Shown in pieces: positions 18,095 through 27,059 of a DNA stretch of 64,000 nucleotides; position 1 is the first letter of the stretch, and each line of letters starts with the position of its first letter. Origin of the DNA: an uncultured Gammaproteobacteria bacterium (GTDB lineage Bacteria > Pseudomonadota > Gammaproteobacteria > Arenicellales > JAANXG01); assembly GCA_947258495.1 (NCBI GenBank), contig CAMYIN010000097.1:31363-95362 (forward strand). The letters run 5' to 3'. Made by a program: the position numbers and the translations under genes. The notes under the pieces were generated by a model. That model did no database searches and was not told the origin of the DNA. It worked only from the letters and a program-made list of their open reading frames with translations.

Positions 18095-18631
18095 ATGGCA
18101 GAACAGCCGCAAAGTCAAGCAAAATTCGGTATACGAAAGATCTACCTCAAGGACGTTTCCTTCGAGTCGCCGCAGGCGCCGCAAATCTTCGTTAAGGCCG
18201 ACATCACGCCGACCATCGATGTGCAGATTCGCCTTGCCCACTCGGTATTGAGCAAGGAAACGGGTTTCTACGAGGTGGTATTGACGATGACGGTGACCGC
18301 GAAGTCGGGCGACCAGACCACGTTTCTCATCGAGGCGCAACAAGCGGGTGTGTTCGAGATAATGGGGGTCAGCGACGACGAATTGCCCCTGGCCCTCGAA
18401 GTGGCCTGCCCCAACGTATTGCTGCCGTTTGCCCGCGAAGCGGTGGCGGATTTCGTGGCCAAAGGTGGTTTTCCTCAGCTTTTGGTCAACCCCGTGAATT
18501 TCGAGGCGCTCTACCTGCAGAAAAAGTCGCAGCAGCAGGCGACGTCCCCGGCGGGCGGAAACGGCGAGGCCGATGCCAAAACGGCCACCGCGCCGGAAAA
18601 GTCCCCGCCCGAGGAACCGAAGGCCAACTGA
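18095..18631 (+). CDS. secB: Protein-export chaperone SecB
   Basis: SecB is a cytosolic tetrameric chaperone that keeps preproteins unfolded and delivers them to SecA. The ATG at 18095 (MAEQPQSQAKFG) is preferred to a GTG three codons upstream. The core KIYLKDVSFESPQAPQIF, the ACPNVLLPFAREAVADFVAKGGFPQLLVNPVNFEALY block and the family length to about residue 150 are clear. A C-terminal tail of about 30 residues rich in A, G, P, E and K is longer than in E. coli. gpsA follows, the usual order. Confidence 0.96.
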   Translation: MAEQPQSQAKFGIRKIYLKDVSFESPQAPQIFVKADITPTIDVQIRLAHSVLSKETGFYEVVLTMTVTAKSGDQTTFLIEAQQAGVFEIMGVSDDELPLALEVACPNVLLPFAREAVADFVAKGGFPQLLVNPVNFEALYLQKKSQQQATSPAGGNGEADAKTATAPEKSPPEEPKAN

Positions 18632-18691
18632 AGTCCGCGCAACGGACTGACGTACGTCCCCCGGGTCATGCCGAGTCTGGATCCCGGTAAC

Positions 18692-19693
18692 ATGAGCGCC
18701 TCCGTGGCGGTGCTCGGCGCGGGTTCCTGGGGTACCGCCCTGGCCGTACTGCTCGCCCGCAACGGCCATCGCGTGCGCCTGTGGGGCCACGATGCGGAGC
18801 ACATGGCGAGGCTCTCAAGGCATCGCGAAAACAAGGACTACCTTCCCGGCATTGCACTTCCCGACGCCGTAGATGTATGCCTCGAATTGGCGGCCGTGGT
18901 GCGCGGCAACGACCAGATCCTTATCGTGGTTCCGAGCCACGCGTTTCGGCATACGGTGGCGCAGATCGCCGAGACGCGTCCCGACCGCAGCGGAATGATC
19001 GTCGCCTGGGGCACTAAGGGATTCGATCCCGATCGCGAGTTGCTGCTGAGCGACGTCGTCGTCGAGTTACTGGGCACGTCGGTGTCGCGCGCCGTAGTGT
19101 CTGGACCCAGTTTCGCGAGCGAAGTCGCCAGGGCGTTGCCGACGGCTCTGACGGTGGCCTCGGACGACGAGGAGATCGCGGCGCGCGTGGCCGCTTGGTT
19201 GCGCAACGAACGCGTACGTGTGTACACCAACCCGGACATGGCGGGGGTTCAGCTCGGAGGCGCCATCAAGAACGTCATGGCGTTGGCGGCGGGGATCAGC
19301 GATGGGCTGGGATTCGGCGCCAATGCCCGCGCCGCCCTCATAACCCGGGGTTTGGCGGAGATGCATCGATTGGGGGTGGCGCTCGGGGGGCGCGCTTCCA
19401 CCTTCATGGGATTGACCGGCGTTGGGGATCTGGTACTGACTTGTACCGATGACCAGTCTCGTAACCGGCGCGTTGGCATCGCACTCGGAAAAGGCCGAAG
19501 CCTGCAGCAGGCGCTGGCGGATGTCGGTCAGGAAGCGGAAGGCGTGAAGACCGTGCGCGAGTTGTACAATATGGCGACACGCGCACGCATAGACATGCCG
19601 ATCACGGAAAAAGTCTACCGGGTGATCTACGAGGGACATTCGCCGCAGATGGCGGTGGAAGAGCTCATCCGGCGCGAGCCCAAATCGGAGTAG
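18692..19693 (+). CDS. gpsA: Glycerol-3-phosphate dehydrogenase [NAD(P)+]
   Basis: GpsA reduces dihydroxyacetone phosphate to sn-glycerol 3-phosphate for phospholipid synthesis. The 333-residue product is started at the ATG at 18692, which places the Rossmann motif AVLGAGSWGTALAVLLARNGH at the N terminus; an earlier ATG (18668) adds eight residues. The catalytic lysine lies in GGAIKNVMALAAGISDGLGFG and the C-terminal family block GVKTVRELYNMATRARIDMPI is present. It follows secB and ends 17 bases from convergent trmL. Confidence 0.96.
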   Translation: MSASVAVLGAGSWGTALAVLLARNGHRVRLWGHDAEHMARLSRHRENKDYLPGIALPDAVDVCLELAAVVRGNDQILIVVPSHAFRHTVAQIAETRPDRSGMIVAWGTKGFDPDRELLLSDVVVELLGTSVSRAVVSGPSFASEVARALPTALTVASDDEEIAARVAAWLRNERVRVYTNPDMAGVQLGGAIKNVMALAAGISDGLGFGANARAALITRGLAEMHRLGVALGGRASTFMGLTGVGDLVLTCTDDQSRNRRVGIALGKGRSLQQALADVGQEAEGVKTVRELYNMATRARIDMPITEKVYRVIYEGHSPQMAVEELIRREPKSE

Positions 19694-19710
19694 TCACGGA
19701 CAGCGGCGTT

Positions 19711-20178
19711 TCACGTCTTTCTCTCCGCAAAGCCGAGTTGTCGCCACGCCTCGAACACCACCACGCTGACTGCGTTGGAGAGATTGAGGGAGCGGTTGTT
19801 GGGGATCATCGGCAGCGTGATACGCTGCCCCTCGGGCACCGAGTCTCGAAGATCGGGGGGCAGTCCTCGGGTCTCCGGACCGAACAGAAACACGTCCTGC
19901 TGCCGATACCGGGGCGCGGTGTAGACGGTGCGGTTGTGCGTCGACACCGTGAACAGACGTCCGCTCGTGATCGACGCCAGGAACGCCGCTACCGAGGGGT
20001 GCCTCGCCACGCTCGCCCAGTCGCTGTAATCGAGTCCGGCGCGGCGGAGTTTCGCGTCGTCCGGACTGAAACCGAGCGGTTCGATCAAATGCAGACGACA
20101 ACCGGTATTGGCGCACAATCGCATGACGTTGCCGGTGTTGGGCGGTATCTCGGGTTGATAGAGAACCACGTGAAACAC
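19711..20178 (-). CDS. trmL: tRNA (cytidine/uridine-34-2'-O)-methyltransferase
   Basis: TrmL methylates the ribose of the wobble nucleotide in certain leucine tRNAs. The 155-residue SPOUT protein has the usual length, with MFHVVLYQPEIPPNTGNVMR, the SAM-knot segments VFLFGPETRGLP and LPMIPNNRSLNLSNAVSVV. It is 12 bases downstream of hemW on the same strand. Confidence 0.95.
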   Translation of the reverse strand: MFHVVLYQPEIPPNTGNVMRLCANTGCRLHLIEPLGFSPDDAKLRRAGLDYSDWASVARHPSVAAFLASITSGRLFTVSTHNRTVYTAPRYRQQDVFLFGPETRGLPPDLRDSVPEGQRITLPMIPNNRSLNLSNAVSVVVFEAWRQLGFAERKT

Positions 20179-20190
20179 GGCGGCCTCCTC

Positions 20191-21387
20191 CTATTCGAGG
20201 TTCGTTCGCCGCTTGCGGCGATGTCCGGGCGCCGGTTCCGGCAGCATCCGCAACAGCAGCCCATCGAGATGGCGATAGCCGCGCGCGGTCGCGCGCACGC
20301 GCGTGCCGTCGATCGACATCAGGCCCATACGTGTCAGCGTTTCGCATTGCTGCAGGAGACGATGCGGGCACAAACCCGTGCGGCGCTCGAACAGCGTGGT
20401 CGAGAATCCGTGTCTCAGCCTCAGGGCGTTCATGAGGAATTCGAAAGCGCGATCCTCGGCGGTCAACTCCCTCACGCCGGCGACACGGGCGTCGCTGGAC
20501 GCGTTACGCATGTATTCCTTCGGATGTCGGGTTTTCCAACTGCGCACGACGCGATGCGGGTGCGTGATCTTGGAGTGCGCCCCGGCGCCGATGCCGAGAT
20601 AGTCGCCGAAACGCCAATAGTTGAGATTGTGCCGGCACCGGCGCGCGGCCCGGGCGTACGCGGAAACCTCGTATCGGGCATACCCCGCGGAGCGCAGTAC
20701 CGCCTGGATCAGCCGTTGCATGCGGCACAGTTCGTCTTCGTCGGGCAGCGGTGGCGGGTTGCGGTGAAACGGTGTGTTGGCCTCCAGGGTCAGTTGATAG
20801 TAGGACAAGTGAGGCGGCCGCGCCGCGATGGCGGCCTCCACGTCCCTGCCCGCGTCGTCGAGCGTCTGTGCCGGCAGACCGAACATCATATCGACGTTGA
20901 CGCTGTCGAACCCGGTGGCGTTGGCGGCGGCAACCGCCGCCAACGCCTGCTCGTCATCGTGGGCCCGACCCAGGCGCCGGAGAAATGCGGTTTGAAAGCT
21001 TTGCACCCCGAGCGACAATCGGTTGACGCCGGCTCGTCGATAACCGAGAAACGCATCCGCCTCGGCGCTCTCCGGATTTGCCTCCAGGGTGATCTCTGCG
21101 TCGGGCTCCAAGGGAAGCCTTGCGGATATGCCTGCGATCAGCGAGGCGATGCCTGCAACACTGAATAGGCTGGGGGTACCGCCGCCGAGGAAGATCGAGC
21201 ACAGCGTTCGGCCTTCTATTTCGTGGAGGTGCTGCTCAAGATCGATGAGCAATGCGGCGATGTAGTCGCGCTCCGGCAATCGCGCTCGAAGCGGGTGCGA
21301 ATTGAAATCGCAATAGGGGCACTTCGAGGTGCACCAGGGCAGGTGCACATACAGGGACAGCGGCGGCAATTCAGAAAAAAGCGCCAC
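20191..21387 (-). CDS. hemW: Radical SAM haem chaperone HemW
   Basis: The protein is a HemN-like radical SAM enzyme. The cluster motif reads CTSKCPYCDF: the residue after the third cysteine pair is Phe, typical of HemW (haem chaperone) rather than Cys as in HemN. The family block GGGTPSLF and the C-terminal HemN_C-like region (EFLMNALRLRHGFSTTLFE) are present. I chose the GTG at 21387 (VALFSELPPLSLYVHLPW); the open frame continues to an ATG at 21456, but that would overlap the upstream dehydrogenase gene by about 29 bases and adds an atypical leader. With this start the cysteines are 19, 23 and 26. Confidence 0.93.
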   Translation of the reverse strand: MALFSELPPLSLYVHLPWCTSKCPYCDFNSHPLRARLPERDYIAALLIDLEQHLHEIEGRTLCSIFLGGGTPSLFSVAGIASLIAGISARLPLEPDAEITLEANPESAEADAFLGYRRAGVNRLSLGVQSFQTAFLRRLGRAHDDEQALAAVAAANATGFDSVNVDMMFGLPAQTLDDAGRDVEAAIAARPPHLSYYQLTLEANTPFHRNPPPLPDEDELCRMQRLIQAVLRSAGYARYEVSAYARAARRCRHNLNYWRFGDYLGIGAGAHSKITHPHRVVRSWKTRHPKEYMRNASSDARVAGVRELTAEDRAFEFLMNALRLRHGFSTTLFERRTGLCPHRLLQQCETLTRMGLMSIDGTRVRATARGYRHLDGLLLRMLPEPAPGHRRKRRTNLE

Positions 21388-21427
21388 GCCGGGCCGGCCG
21401 TCGGCGAATCCGATTGCACGGCCGTGG

Positions 21428-22387
21428 CTACACCACGACGTTCTGCGGTTTGCCATGCAGGTACGCGCGGATGTTTGCGACCACTATGTCTACGACCCGC
21501 TGTCGCGACGCACGCGCCGCCCAGGCGATGTGCGGGGTGACGATCAGATTCGGTATATCCGGATCCAGCAGCGGATTGCCGTCGACCGGCGGTTCCTGCG
21601 ACAGCACATCCACGCCGGCGCCCGCTATGGTTCCATTGCGCAGTGCCTGCGCCAGCGCGCTTTCGTTGACGATCCCGCCGCGTGCAGTGTTGATCAGGAT
21701 AGCGTCGTCCTTCATGAGCTGCAATTCCCGCTCCCCGATCAGGTCCCTGGTCTCATCGGTGAGCGGACAATGTAGACTCACTATGTCCGCTTCCCGCAGT
21801 AATTGCTCGATGGGCACACGGCCAGGCTGCGGCGCGCCGCCCGGCCTCTGTCCGATCTTGACCGTGAGGCCGAAAGCGGGTGCGGCTTCGGCGACGCCCC
21901 GCCCGAGCGCGCCGTATCCTACGATGCCCAGGGTGAGGCCGGCGAGCTCGCGTATGGGAAAATCCAGCAGGCAGAAATGCGGGTGCCGCTGCCAGCGACC
22001 GTCGGCGACCGCGCGTTGGTACTGGGGCAGCCGCGTGGTGAGCGCCAGGATCAATGCGTACACGTGCTGCACGACGGAGGGGGTGCCGTAGTCGCGGACG
22101 TTGCACACCGTGATTCCGAGCCCTGTAGCCGCCTCCAGGTCGATGTTGTTGGTGCCGGTGGCGGCGATGACCACCAACTTAAGGTTTTTCGCCTGTGTCA
22201 GCGTACCGCGAGCCAGCGGAACCTTGTTGGAAATGACGACGGTCGCGTCCCGCACCCGCGCCTGGATCTGGTCCCCGGCGGTGGTACCGAACGTGTTCCA
22301 GGAGATGGGAAATTCCTGCAGTGCGCTCAGGTCCAAGTCGCCGGGGTCGACCGTGTCGGTGTCGAGGAATACGCCGGCGAGGGTCAT
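21428..22387 (-). CDS. D-2-hydroxyacid dehydrogenase (glycerate dehydrogenase type)
   Basis: The 319-residue NAD-dependent enzyme shows the Rossmann motif GIVGYGALGRGVA, the catalytic arginine in NTARGGIVNE, glutamate in SQEPPVDG and histidine in TPHIAWAAR. The closest named relatives by pattern are glycerate (hydroxypyruvate) dehydrogenases (VVIAATGTNNIDLEAA). Substrate could be hydroxypyruvate/glycerate or another 2-oxoacid. Its ATG overlaps the stop of the upstream lipoprotein gene (ATGA). Confidence 0.9.
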   Translation of the reverse strand: MTLAGVFLDTDTVDPGDLDLSALQEFPISWNTFGTTAGDQIQARVRDATVVISNKVPLARGTLTQAKNLKLVVIAATGTNNIDLEAATGLGITVCNVRDYGTPSVVQHVYALILALTTRLPQYQRAVADGRWQRHPHFCLLDFPIRELAGLTLGIVGYGALGRGVAEAAPAFGLTVKIGQRPGGAPQPGRVPIEQLLREADIVSLHCPLTDETRDLIGERELQLMKDDAILINTARGGIVNESALAQALRNGTIAGAGVDVLSQEPPVDGNPLLDPDIPNLIVTPHIAWAARASRQRVVDIVVANIRAYLHGKPQNVVV

Positions 22388-22875
22388 CGCAGATTATCGC
22401 AGTGAATCTGCTTCCACTTCGTCGCCCAGCGCTTTCCCCGCGTCACGGCTTCGGCCGACATCCTCCCTGCGAGTTGCTCGCGAACGTCGAGGGCCTGTCG
22501 GTGCCCGTTGATGGAAGCGACCGTGTACCACATGTAGGCACTGGCGTAGTCGGGTGCCGAGAACGCGGTGCTCCGGGCGTCGTCGTTGAAGAATCCCGAG
22601 AGCACGTTGCCCATTTCGTATTGCGCCGTGACGTCGCCCTGAATCGCTGCACGACAATACCAGTACAGGGCCTTAACGGTGCTGCGGCGCGGTCCCAGTC
22701 CGCAGCAGTAGGACTTTGCCAGCTGATACTGGGCCTGTGCGTCACCCTGCTCCGCCGCTGCGCGCCACTGCTCGCGGTTGTCGGGGGCGCGCTGCAACCC
22801 CCCGGCGCAACCCACCGAGGTCAACCCGAGGACGACGCAAACGATCAGCGGCAGGCATGCGGGCTTGGTGGTCAT
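22384..22875 (-). CDS. Sel1-repeat-like lipoprotein
   Basis: About 163 residues from the ATG at 22875 (MTTKPACLPLIVCVVLGL). The signal peptide ends in a lipobox, LTSVGC, so the mature protein is probably lipid-anchored at Cys23. The body contains two to three Sel1/TPR-like helical pairs (REQWRAAAEQGDAQAQYQLAKSY, ALYWYCRAAIQGDVTAQYEMG, ASAYMWYTVASINGHRQAL). Such repeats mediate protein contacts. It is translationally coupled to the downstream dehydrogenase, but a functional link is unclear. Confidence 0.82.
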   Translation of the reverse strand: MTTKPACLPLIVCVVLGLTSVGCAGGLQRAPDNREQWRAAAEQGDAQAQYQLAKSYCCGLGPRRSTVKALYWYCRAAIQGDVTAQYEMGNVLSGFFNDDARSTAFSAPDYASAYMWYTVASINGHRQALDVREQLAGRMSAEAVTRGKRWATKWKQIHCDNLR

Positions 22876-23155
22876 CGGCACTCCCTTTATCATTATCGGC
22901 ATCGCGACCATTGTGCCACGGCATTTGCGACGTCCTCAACCGGATCGCAGAGGAACCTGGCGCATTGTGGCGCGCACCGGAATTCGATGATCCTGAAACA
23001 AAAACGCTGGCTTCGCACCGCTTGACACACCGACGGCATAGAGATGTCCGTTGCGTTCTTGCGTCGCGATCTTGGAACGCCGCATCAACGCAACGCCGAG
23101 GACCGCCGAGCTCCGCGACGGGCGCGGACCGCGCGACGGCCGGGATGAGCAGGTG

Positions 23156-23773
23156 ATGTACGTGTCGTGTCTGGATCTGGAGGGTGTGCTGGTGCCTGAA
23201 ATCTGGTTGAACGTCGCAGAGCATACGGGACTGGATGCTCTCGCGTTGACGACGCGCGATATGTCGGATTACGACCAGCTGATGCGCCACCGCCTAGGTG
23301 TAATCCAGAAAAACGGCCTGCGCTACAGCGACATTCAGCGTGTCATTGCGGGGATGGCTCCCCTGGACGGCGCCCTGGAGTTCCTGGATTGGCTGCGCGA
23401 GCGCAGTCAAGTGATAATCCTTTCGGACACGTTCTACCAGTTTGCCGGGCCGCTCATGCGCCAGTTACGCTGGCCGACCCTGTTTTGTAACGAACTTCTG
23501 CTCCATGACGACGGACGTATCGGCGGCTATCGATTGCGCCAGGCGGACCAGAAACGTCGTGCGATCGAGGCGCTGCATCGATTGAACTTCGTGGTCGTCG
23601 CCGCCGGTGATTCCTACAACGATACCACCATGCTGGCGGAGGCGGACCGCGGCATCCTGTTTCGTCCGCCGGCGCAGATGGCGACGGAATTTCCCCAATA
23701 CCCGGTTACCGTCGACTACGACGAGTTGCGCCGGGCGTTCGAGCACGCGGCGTCGGAGCTCAACGTTCGTTAG
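23156..23773 (+). CDS. thrH: ThrH-type phosphoserine phosphatase / homoserine phosphotransferase
   Basis: The 205-residue HAD enzyme matches Pseudomonas ThrH nearly end to end: CLDLEGVLVPEIW (nucleophile Asp), VILSDTFYQFAGPLMRQL, and AAGDSYNDTTMLAEA. ThrH dephosphorylates phosphoserine and can transfer the phosphate to homoserine. The ATG at 23156 follows an AGGTG and gives the family N terminus; the frame is open for 35 codons upstream without conserved sequence. Its 3' end overlaps the convergent sensor-kinase gene by 14 bases. Confidence 0.95.
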   Translation: MYVSCLDLEGVLVPEIWLNVAEHTGLDALALTTRDMSDYDQLMRHRLGVIQKNGLRYSDIQRVIAGMAPLDGALEFLDWLRERSQVIILSDTFYQFAGPLMRQLRWPTLFCNELLLHDDGRIGGYRLRQADQKRRAIEALHRLNFVVVAAGDSYNDTTMLAEADRGILFRPPAQMATEFPQYPVTVDYDELRRAFEHAASELNVR

Positions 23774-25148
23774 TCGAGCAGAGACCGGTGGAAACCGCTT
23801 CACCAGTCGGTTCGGATTCCTTGTTTTCGAGCGGGATCTGCGCCGACACCGTCGTCCCTTGCCGCGGCCGGCTTTCCACGATCAAGCGGCCGCCGTGCGC
23901 CTCGACGATCAGGCGACACAAATACAGTCCCAATCCGTAGCCGCCCGTCCGCCGCTGGCGCGAGCGGTCGGCGCGGAAAAACGGTTCCGTCACGTGGCCC
24001 AGGTCCTGGGGCGGGATCCCCTCACCGTGATCGCGCACCCGTATGCAAACGCTCCGTTGGCCGGTTTTGACCGACAACTCCGGGCCGCGTTGGGCGCCCC
24101 TGCTGTGTCGCACCGCATTCGACAGCAGGTTTACGATCAACAGCTTGATGCGCGACGCGTCCAGCATGACGTAGTCGTCGCCTTCGGGTAGCCGCGTGCG
24201 GATGCCGGCGCCGGGAAAGTGCATCTCGAGGACCTCGTCGACCAACTGGCGCAGGGATACAGGTGTGCGATTCAATATCGCGTGGCCGCTGTTCAGCCGT
24301 TCGGTCTCGAGTATCTCCGATATCAGCGCCTCCATCTCTCCCAGATCGTTGATCAAGTTCTGTTTCAATGCGGAGTTTTCCAGTAATTCGGTGGAAACAC
24401 GCGCCCGCGTAATCGGCGTGCGGAGTTCGTGGCTGACAGAAAGAAGAAGTTGTCGTTTGGCTTCCAGCATGCGTTGGATTTCGTCGGCCATGGCATTGAT
24501 GCTGCGGCCGAGGTCTCCCAGCTCGTCTTTGCGGTCGATCGGGATGCGCTGTTGCAAATCACCCGCGCCGAAACGCCGTACCGCATCATTGATCACGTGT
24601 ACCGGTCGAAAAAGGCGCCGGATCAATCGGTACATGGTATACAGCGCCGCCAACACACCGGCCATGGCCGCAAGAACCACCCATAGCGCATGCCTCGGTC
24701 CGGATTGCTTGGGAATGGACAGAAACGCAACGTGTCGACCCAGTCGCGTTCGCAACACCAGGCGGTCGCGGTAATCGCCTATAGCAAACGCACGCATTGG
24801 CGTGTTTACGGTGGGTCCGTGGCGGGGGCGACGGAAGCGGATCTCGGCGAGATCCAGGTCTCCGTTTCCGGAGGACCAGTTCATCTCCGGACCGCGGATG
24901 TAGATTTCGATACCGGCGCGCTCCGCCAGGCGCCGGGCGCGCTCGCGGTCCGGCGGGTCACCCAGCTCCCTTTGCACGTAGTGAAGGTACTGGGTCAGAT
25001 GGGGTCGCAGGTTACGGTCGAATTGATGCTTGAGGGCGAAGCCTATGGTGATATTGAGGACGAAAAGTATGAAAATGCCTGCCGCCAGAAACAACAACAT
25101 GAGGCGCGCGGCAAGGCTGTAACGCAGCTTGGAGAGCCAGTCTTTCAA
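23760..25148 (-). CDS. Sensor histidine kinase (CpxA-like)
   Basis: The 462-residue protein has two membrane helices (about 15-38 and 153-175) around a roughly 115-residue periplasmic sensor, then HAMP (about 178-230), HisKA with His240 in SVSHELRTP, and an ATPase domain (NLLSNAVRHS, DHGEGIP, GGYGLGLYLCRLIVEAHGG). Layout and partner gene match the CpxA/EnvZ group. The periplasmic part is rich in Arg and Trp and has no obvious ligand motif. Its start overlaps the regulator's stop. Confidence 0.93.
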   Translation of the reverse strand: MKDWLSKLRYSLAARLMLLFLAAGIFILFVLNITIGFALKHQFDRNLRPHLTQYLHYVQRELGDPPDRERARRLAERAGIEIYIRGPEMNWSSGNGDLDLAEIRFRRPRHGPTVNTPMRAFAIGDYRDRLVLRTRLGRHVAFLSIPKQSGPRHALWVVLAAMAGVLAALYTMYRLIRRLFRPVHVINDAVRRFGAGDLQQRIPIDRKDELGDLGRSINAMADEIQRMLEAKRQLLLSVSHELRTPITRARVSTELLENSALKQNLINDLGEMEALISEILETERLNSGHAILNRTPVSLRQLVDEVLEMHFPGAGIRTRLPEGDDYVMLDASRIKLLIVNLLSNAVRHSRGAQRGPELSVKTGQRSVCIRVRDHGEGIPPQDLGHVTEPFFRADRSRQRRTGGYGLGLYLCRLIVEAHGGRLIVESRPRQGTTVSAQIPLENKESEPTGEAVSTGLCSTNER

Positions 25149-25819
25149 TTACCTGGACCGATGAACGCGTAGCCGGAACCCCAGACGGTCTTGATGTATT
25201 CCGTGGGCCTCAACTTCTGGCGCAGTCGACTCACCAGAATGTCCACCGATCGGGAATAGATGTCGGCATCGACCCCTTTCAGTGCGGAGAGGATGTCGTC
25301 GCGCGTAAAATTTTTTCCCGGAGACCGGACGAGCAACGCAAGCAGCTGATATTCCATTGTTGTCAGACGCAGCGGACGGTCCGCCAAAGACACCTGCTGT
25401 TTTCCCAGGTCGACTTCCAGTGCTCCAAAACGCAACACCGTCTTTTGCCGATACGGGCGGGTGACGCGTTTGAGCACGTTCTGCACGCGCGCGACCAACT
25501 CTCTGGGTTCGAACGGTTTCGGCAGATAATCGTCGGCGCCGATTTCGAGACCGACCACGCGATCCATGACGTCCCCGCGTGCGGTGAGCATGACGATGGG
25601 AATATCGCTGTTTCTGCGAATGCGTCTGCACAACGCGAATCCGTCTTGTTGCGGAAGCATGACGTCCAGAATGAGCAGATCAAAATCCTCGTCTCGCAGC
25701 CGTTTCAGCCCGTCGGCCGGATGCAGCGCGTTATCGAGCGTCATGTCGAACCTGGAGAAATACTGCCGCAGCGGCTCAGCCAGTTTTTCGTCGTCGTCGA
25801 TGAGCAGTATCTTGGTCAT
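25145..25819 (-). CDS. OmpR-family response regulator (CpxR-like)
   Basis: About 224 residues from the ATG at 25819 (MTKILLIDDDEKLAEP); an upstream ATG at 25858 adds 13 unrelated residues. Receiver residues are visible: acidic pair DDD at 8-10, phospho-acceptor Asp52 in LILDVMLPQQDG, Thr in MLTARGD and Lys in YLPKPF. A winged-helix DNA-binding domain follows (RPLRLTTMEYQLLALLVRSPG, VDILVSRLRQKLRP). It overlaps the kinase gene (ATGA), so the pair is cotranscribed. With the Spy-like gene upstream it resembles a Cpx envelope-stress module. Confidence 0.93.
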   Translation of the reverse strand: MTKILLIDDDEKLAEPLRQYFSRFDMTLDNALHPADGLKRLRDEDFDLLILDVMLPQQDGFALCRRIRRNSDIPIVMLTARGDVMDRVVGLEIGADDYLPKPFEPRELVARVQNVLKRVTRPYRQKTVLRFGALEVDLGKQQVSLADRPLRLTTMEYQLLALLVRSPGKNFTRDDILSALKGVDADIYSRSVDILVSRLRQKLRPTEYIKTVWGSGYAFIGPGN

Positions 25820-26040
25820 ACCGAGAAACGGACGGTGTTTGCTGTCGTGCGGCAGCACAGCTTGGGGTAACGCAAGGCGCGCAGTGTAGCAGATGCGACC
25901 CTAGGAGCCTGTCCGCGTATTCTGCCCGTAGCGAGAATGTGGGAGGGTGAGACCAGTTGGTCGAAGATTCGAGGAGAATAGCCAGCTATCTGACAAGAAG
26001 CTTCGGCAAAGTGGGCCGCTGACGCCGGTCGACGCTGAGG

Positions 26041-26514
26041 CTAGCGCTGCCAGCGGCCTGCTTTGCCCCGCATCCGATGCGCAAGCCAGTCTCGTATCTG
26101 TTGTTTCTGGTCCGCCCGCAGAGTGTCCGTAAACGACGCGATCGCGGCGATCACTTCCGGGGCGCGCCGCTCGAGAATTCCGACGTTCTGCCGTACCACT
26201 TCCAGGGCCGAGTTCTGATCCAAAGTGGGAGACCCGAGCAATCCCAGTAACTGTTCTCTGCCGTCGCGCCGCTGCCTGCGCACGTCCCTGCGGAATCGAT
26301 GCAGTTGTTCCATGGCCCCGTCAAGTTTGGCTTCCTGTGCATCGGTGAGATCTAATTCTTCCTGCAGCCGATCCAGTAAGTGAGCGCCATGGTGGCCGCC
26401 AAAATAGCCCGGTCCTGCGGTTGGGCCGCCACGCCAGTTATGGGCGAACGCCACGCCGCCCAGGATCGTCGCGCCCAGTACTCCTGCAATGGCAAGCTTG
26501 CTCGCGATGTTCAT
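26041..26514 (-). CDS. Spy/CpxP-like periplasmic protein
   Basis: The 157-residue protein has a signal peptide (cleavage near VAFA-HNW), a His/Gly-rich segment (about 25-45) and a helical body with LTxxQ-like motifs (LDLTDAQEAKLD, LRADQKQQI). This is the Spy/CpxP fold of ATP-independent periplasmic chaperones and stress sensors. It precedes the regulator/kinase genes on the same strand with a 221-base gap, a position typical of CpxP. The His-rich segment could also bind metal; that is speculation. Confidence 0.85.
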   Translation of the reverse strand: MNIASKLAIAGVLGATILGGVAFAHNWRGGPTAGPGYFGGHHGAHLLDRLQEELDLTDAQEAKLDGAMEQLHRFRRDVRRQRRDGREQLLGLLGSPTLDQNSALEVVRQNVGILERRAPEVIAAIASFTDTLRADQKQQIRDWLAHRMRGKAGRWQR

Positions 26515-26657
26515 GCGTCGGTCTCCTGTAGTGAATTGAATTGTGCGTTCATGCTAACCACTCGCCGGCGGGCGTTCTTTTCCGAACGGTAACGATGTGT
26601 ATCAATTTGTAACAGGAAACGGGATGGCGTGCGGCCGTTTCGAGGGGCGAAACCGAA

Positions 26658-27059
26658 TTACTGCGTTCGTTTTCTTTTGCGCATCGCTCTCCGCTCGCGC
26701 GACGACGGTGCTTGACGGTCGTAGACAATTTGTGCCGCGAGCGTGCGGCGCTCGCCGGCAAGGCGGGCACGCTCGGAGATGCTGTGGTCGGATTCGGTGT
26801 AGAGCGCCGACGCGTCGTCTGCGGAACCCCGTTTCGCGGACAAGGCGTCCACCCTAACTACCCAGGTGTAGTGCCCGCGACGGATCTCGAGCGCGTCGCC
26901 GACCGCGACAGTCTTCGCCGGTTTGGCGCGACCCCCGTTGACGTGCACCTTTCCGCCCTTCACCGCGGCCGCGGCGAGCTGGCGGGTCTTGAAGAACCTG
27001 GCGGCCCACAGCCACTTATCCAGGCGCGTGTGGGAAACCTTGCGATTATCATCGGCCAT
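26658..27059 (-). CDS. hslR: Heat-shock protein 15 homologue (S4 RNA-binding)
   Basis: The 133-residue basic protein has an N-terminal S4 domain (RLDKWLWAARFFKTRQLAAAAVKGGKVHVNG) and a strongly basic C-terminal tail. Hsp15 binds stalled 50S subunits with nascent chains and helps recycle them. Length and the DKWLWAARFFKTR block match the family. Confidence 0.93.
   Translation of the reverse strand: MADDNRKVSHTRLDKWLWAARFFKTRQLAAAAVKGGKVHVNGGRAKPAKTVAVGDALEIRRGHYTWVVRVDALSAKRGSADDASALYTESDHSISERARLAGERRTLAAQIVYDRQAPSSRERRAMRKRKRTQ

Noticed and set aside
19738-21168. Open frame of 476 codons opposite trmL and hemW.
   Set aside because: Crosses two well-supported genes on the other strand and has Arg/Gln/His-rich shadow composition.
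25859-26040. Possible insertion-sequence remnant upstream of the response regulator.
   Set aside because: The text felt element-like, but I found no inverted ends, target duplication or transposase motif.
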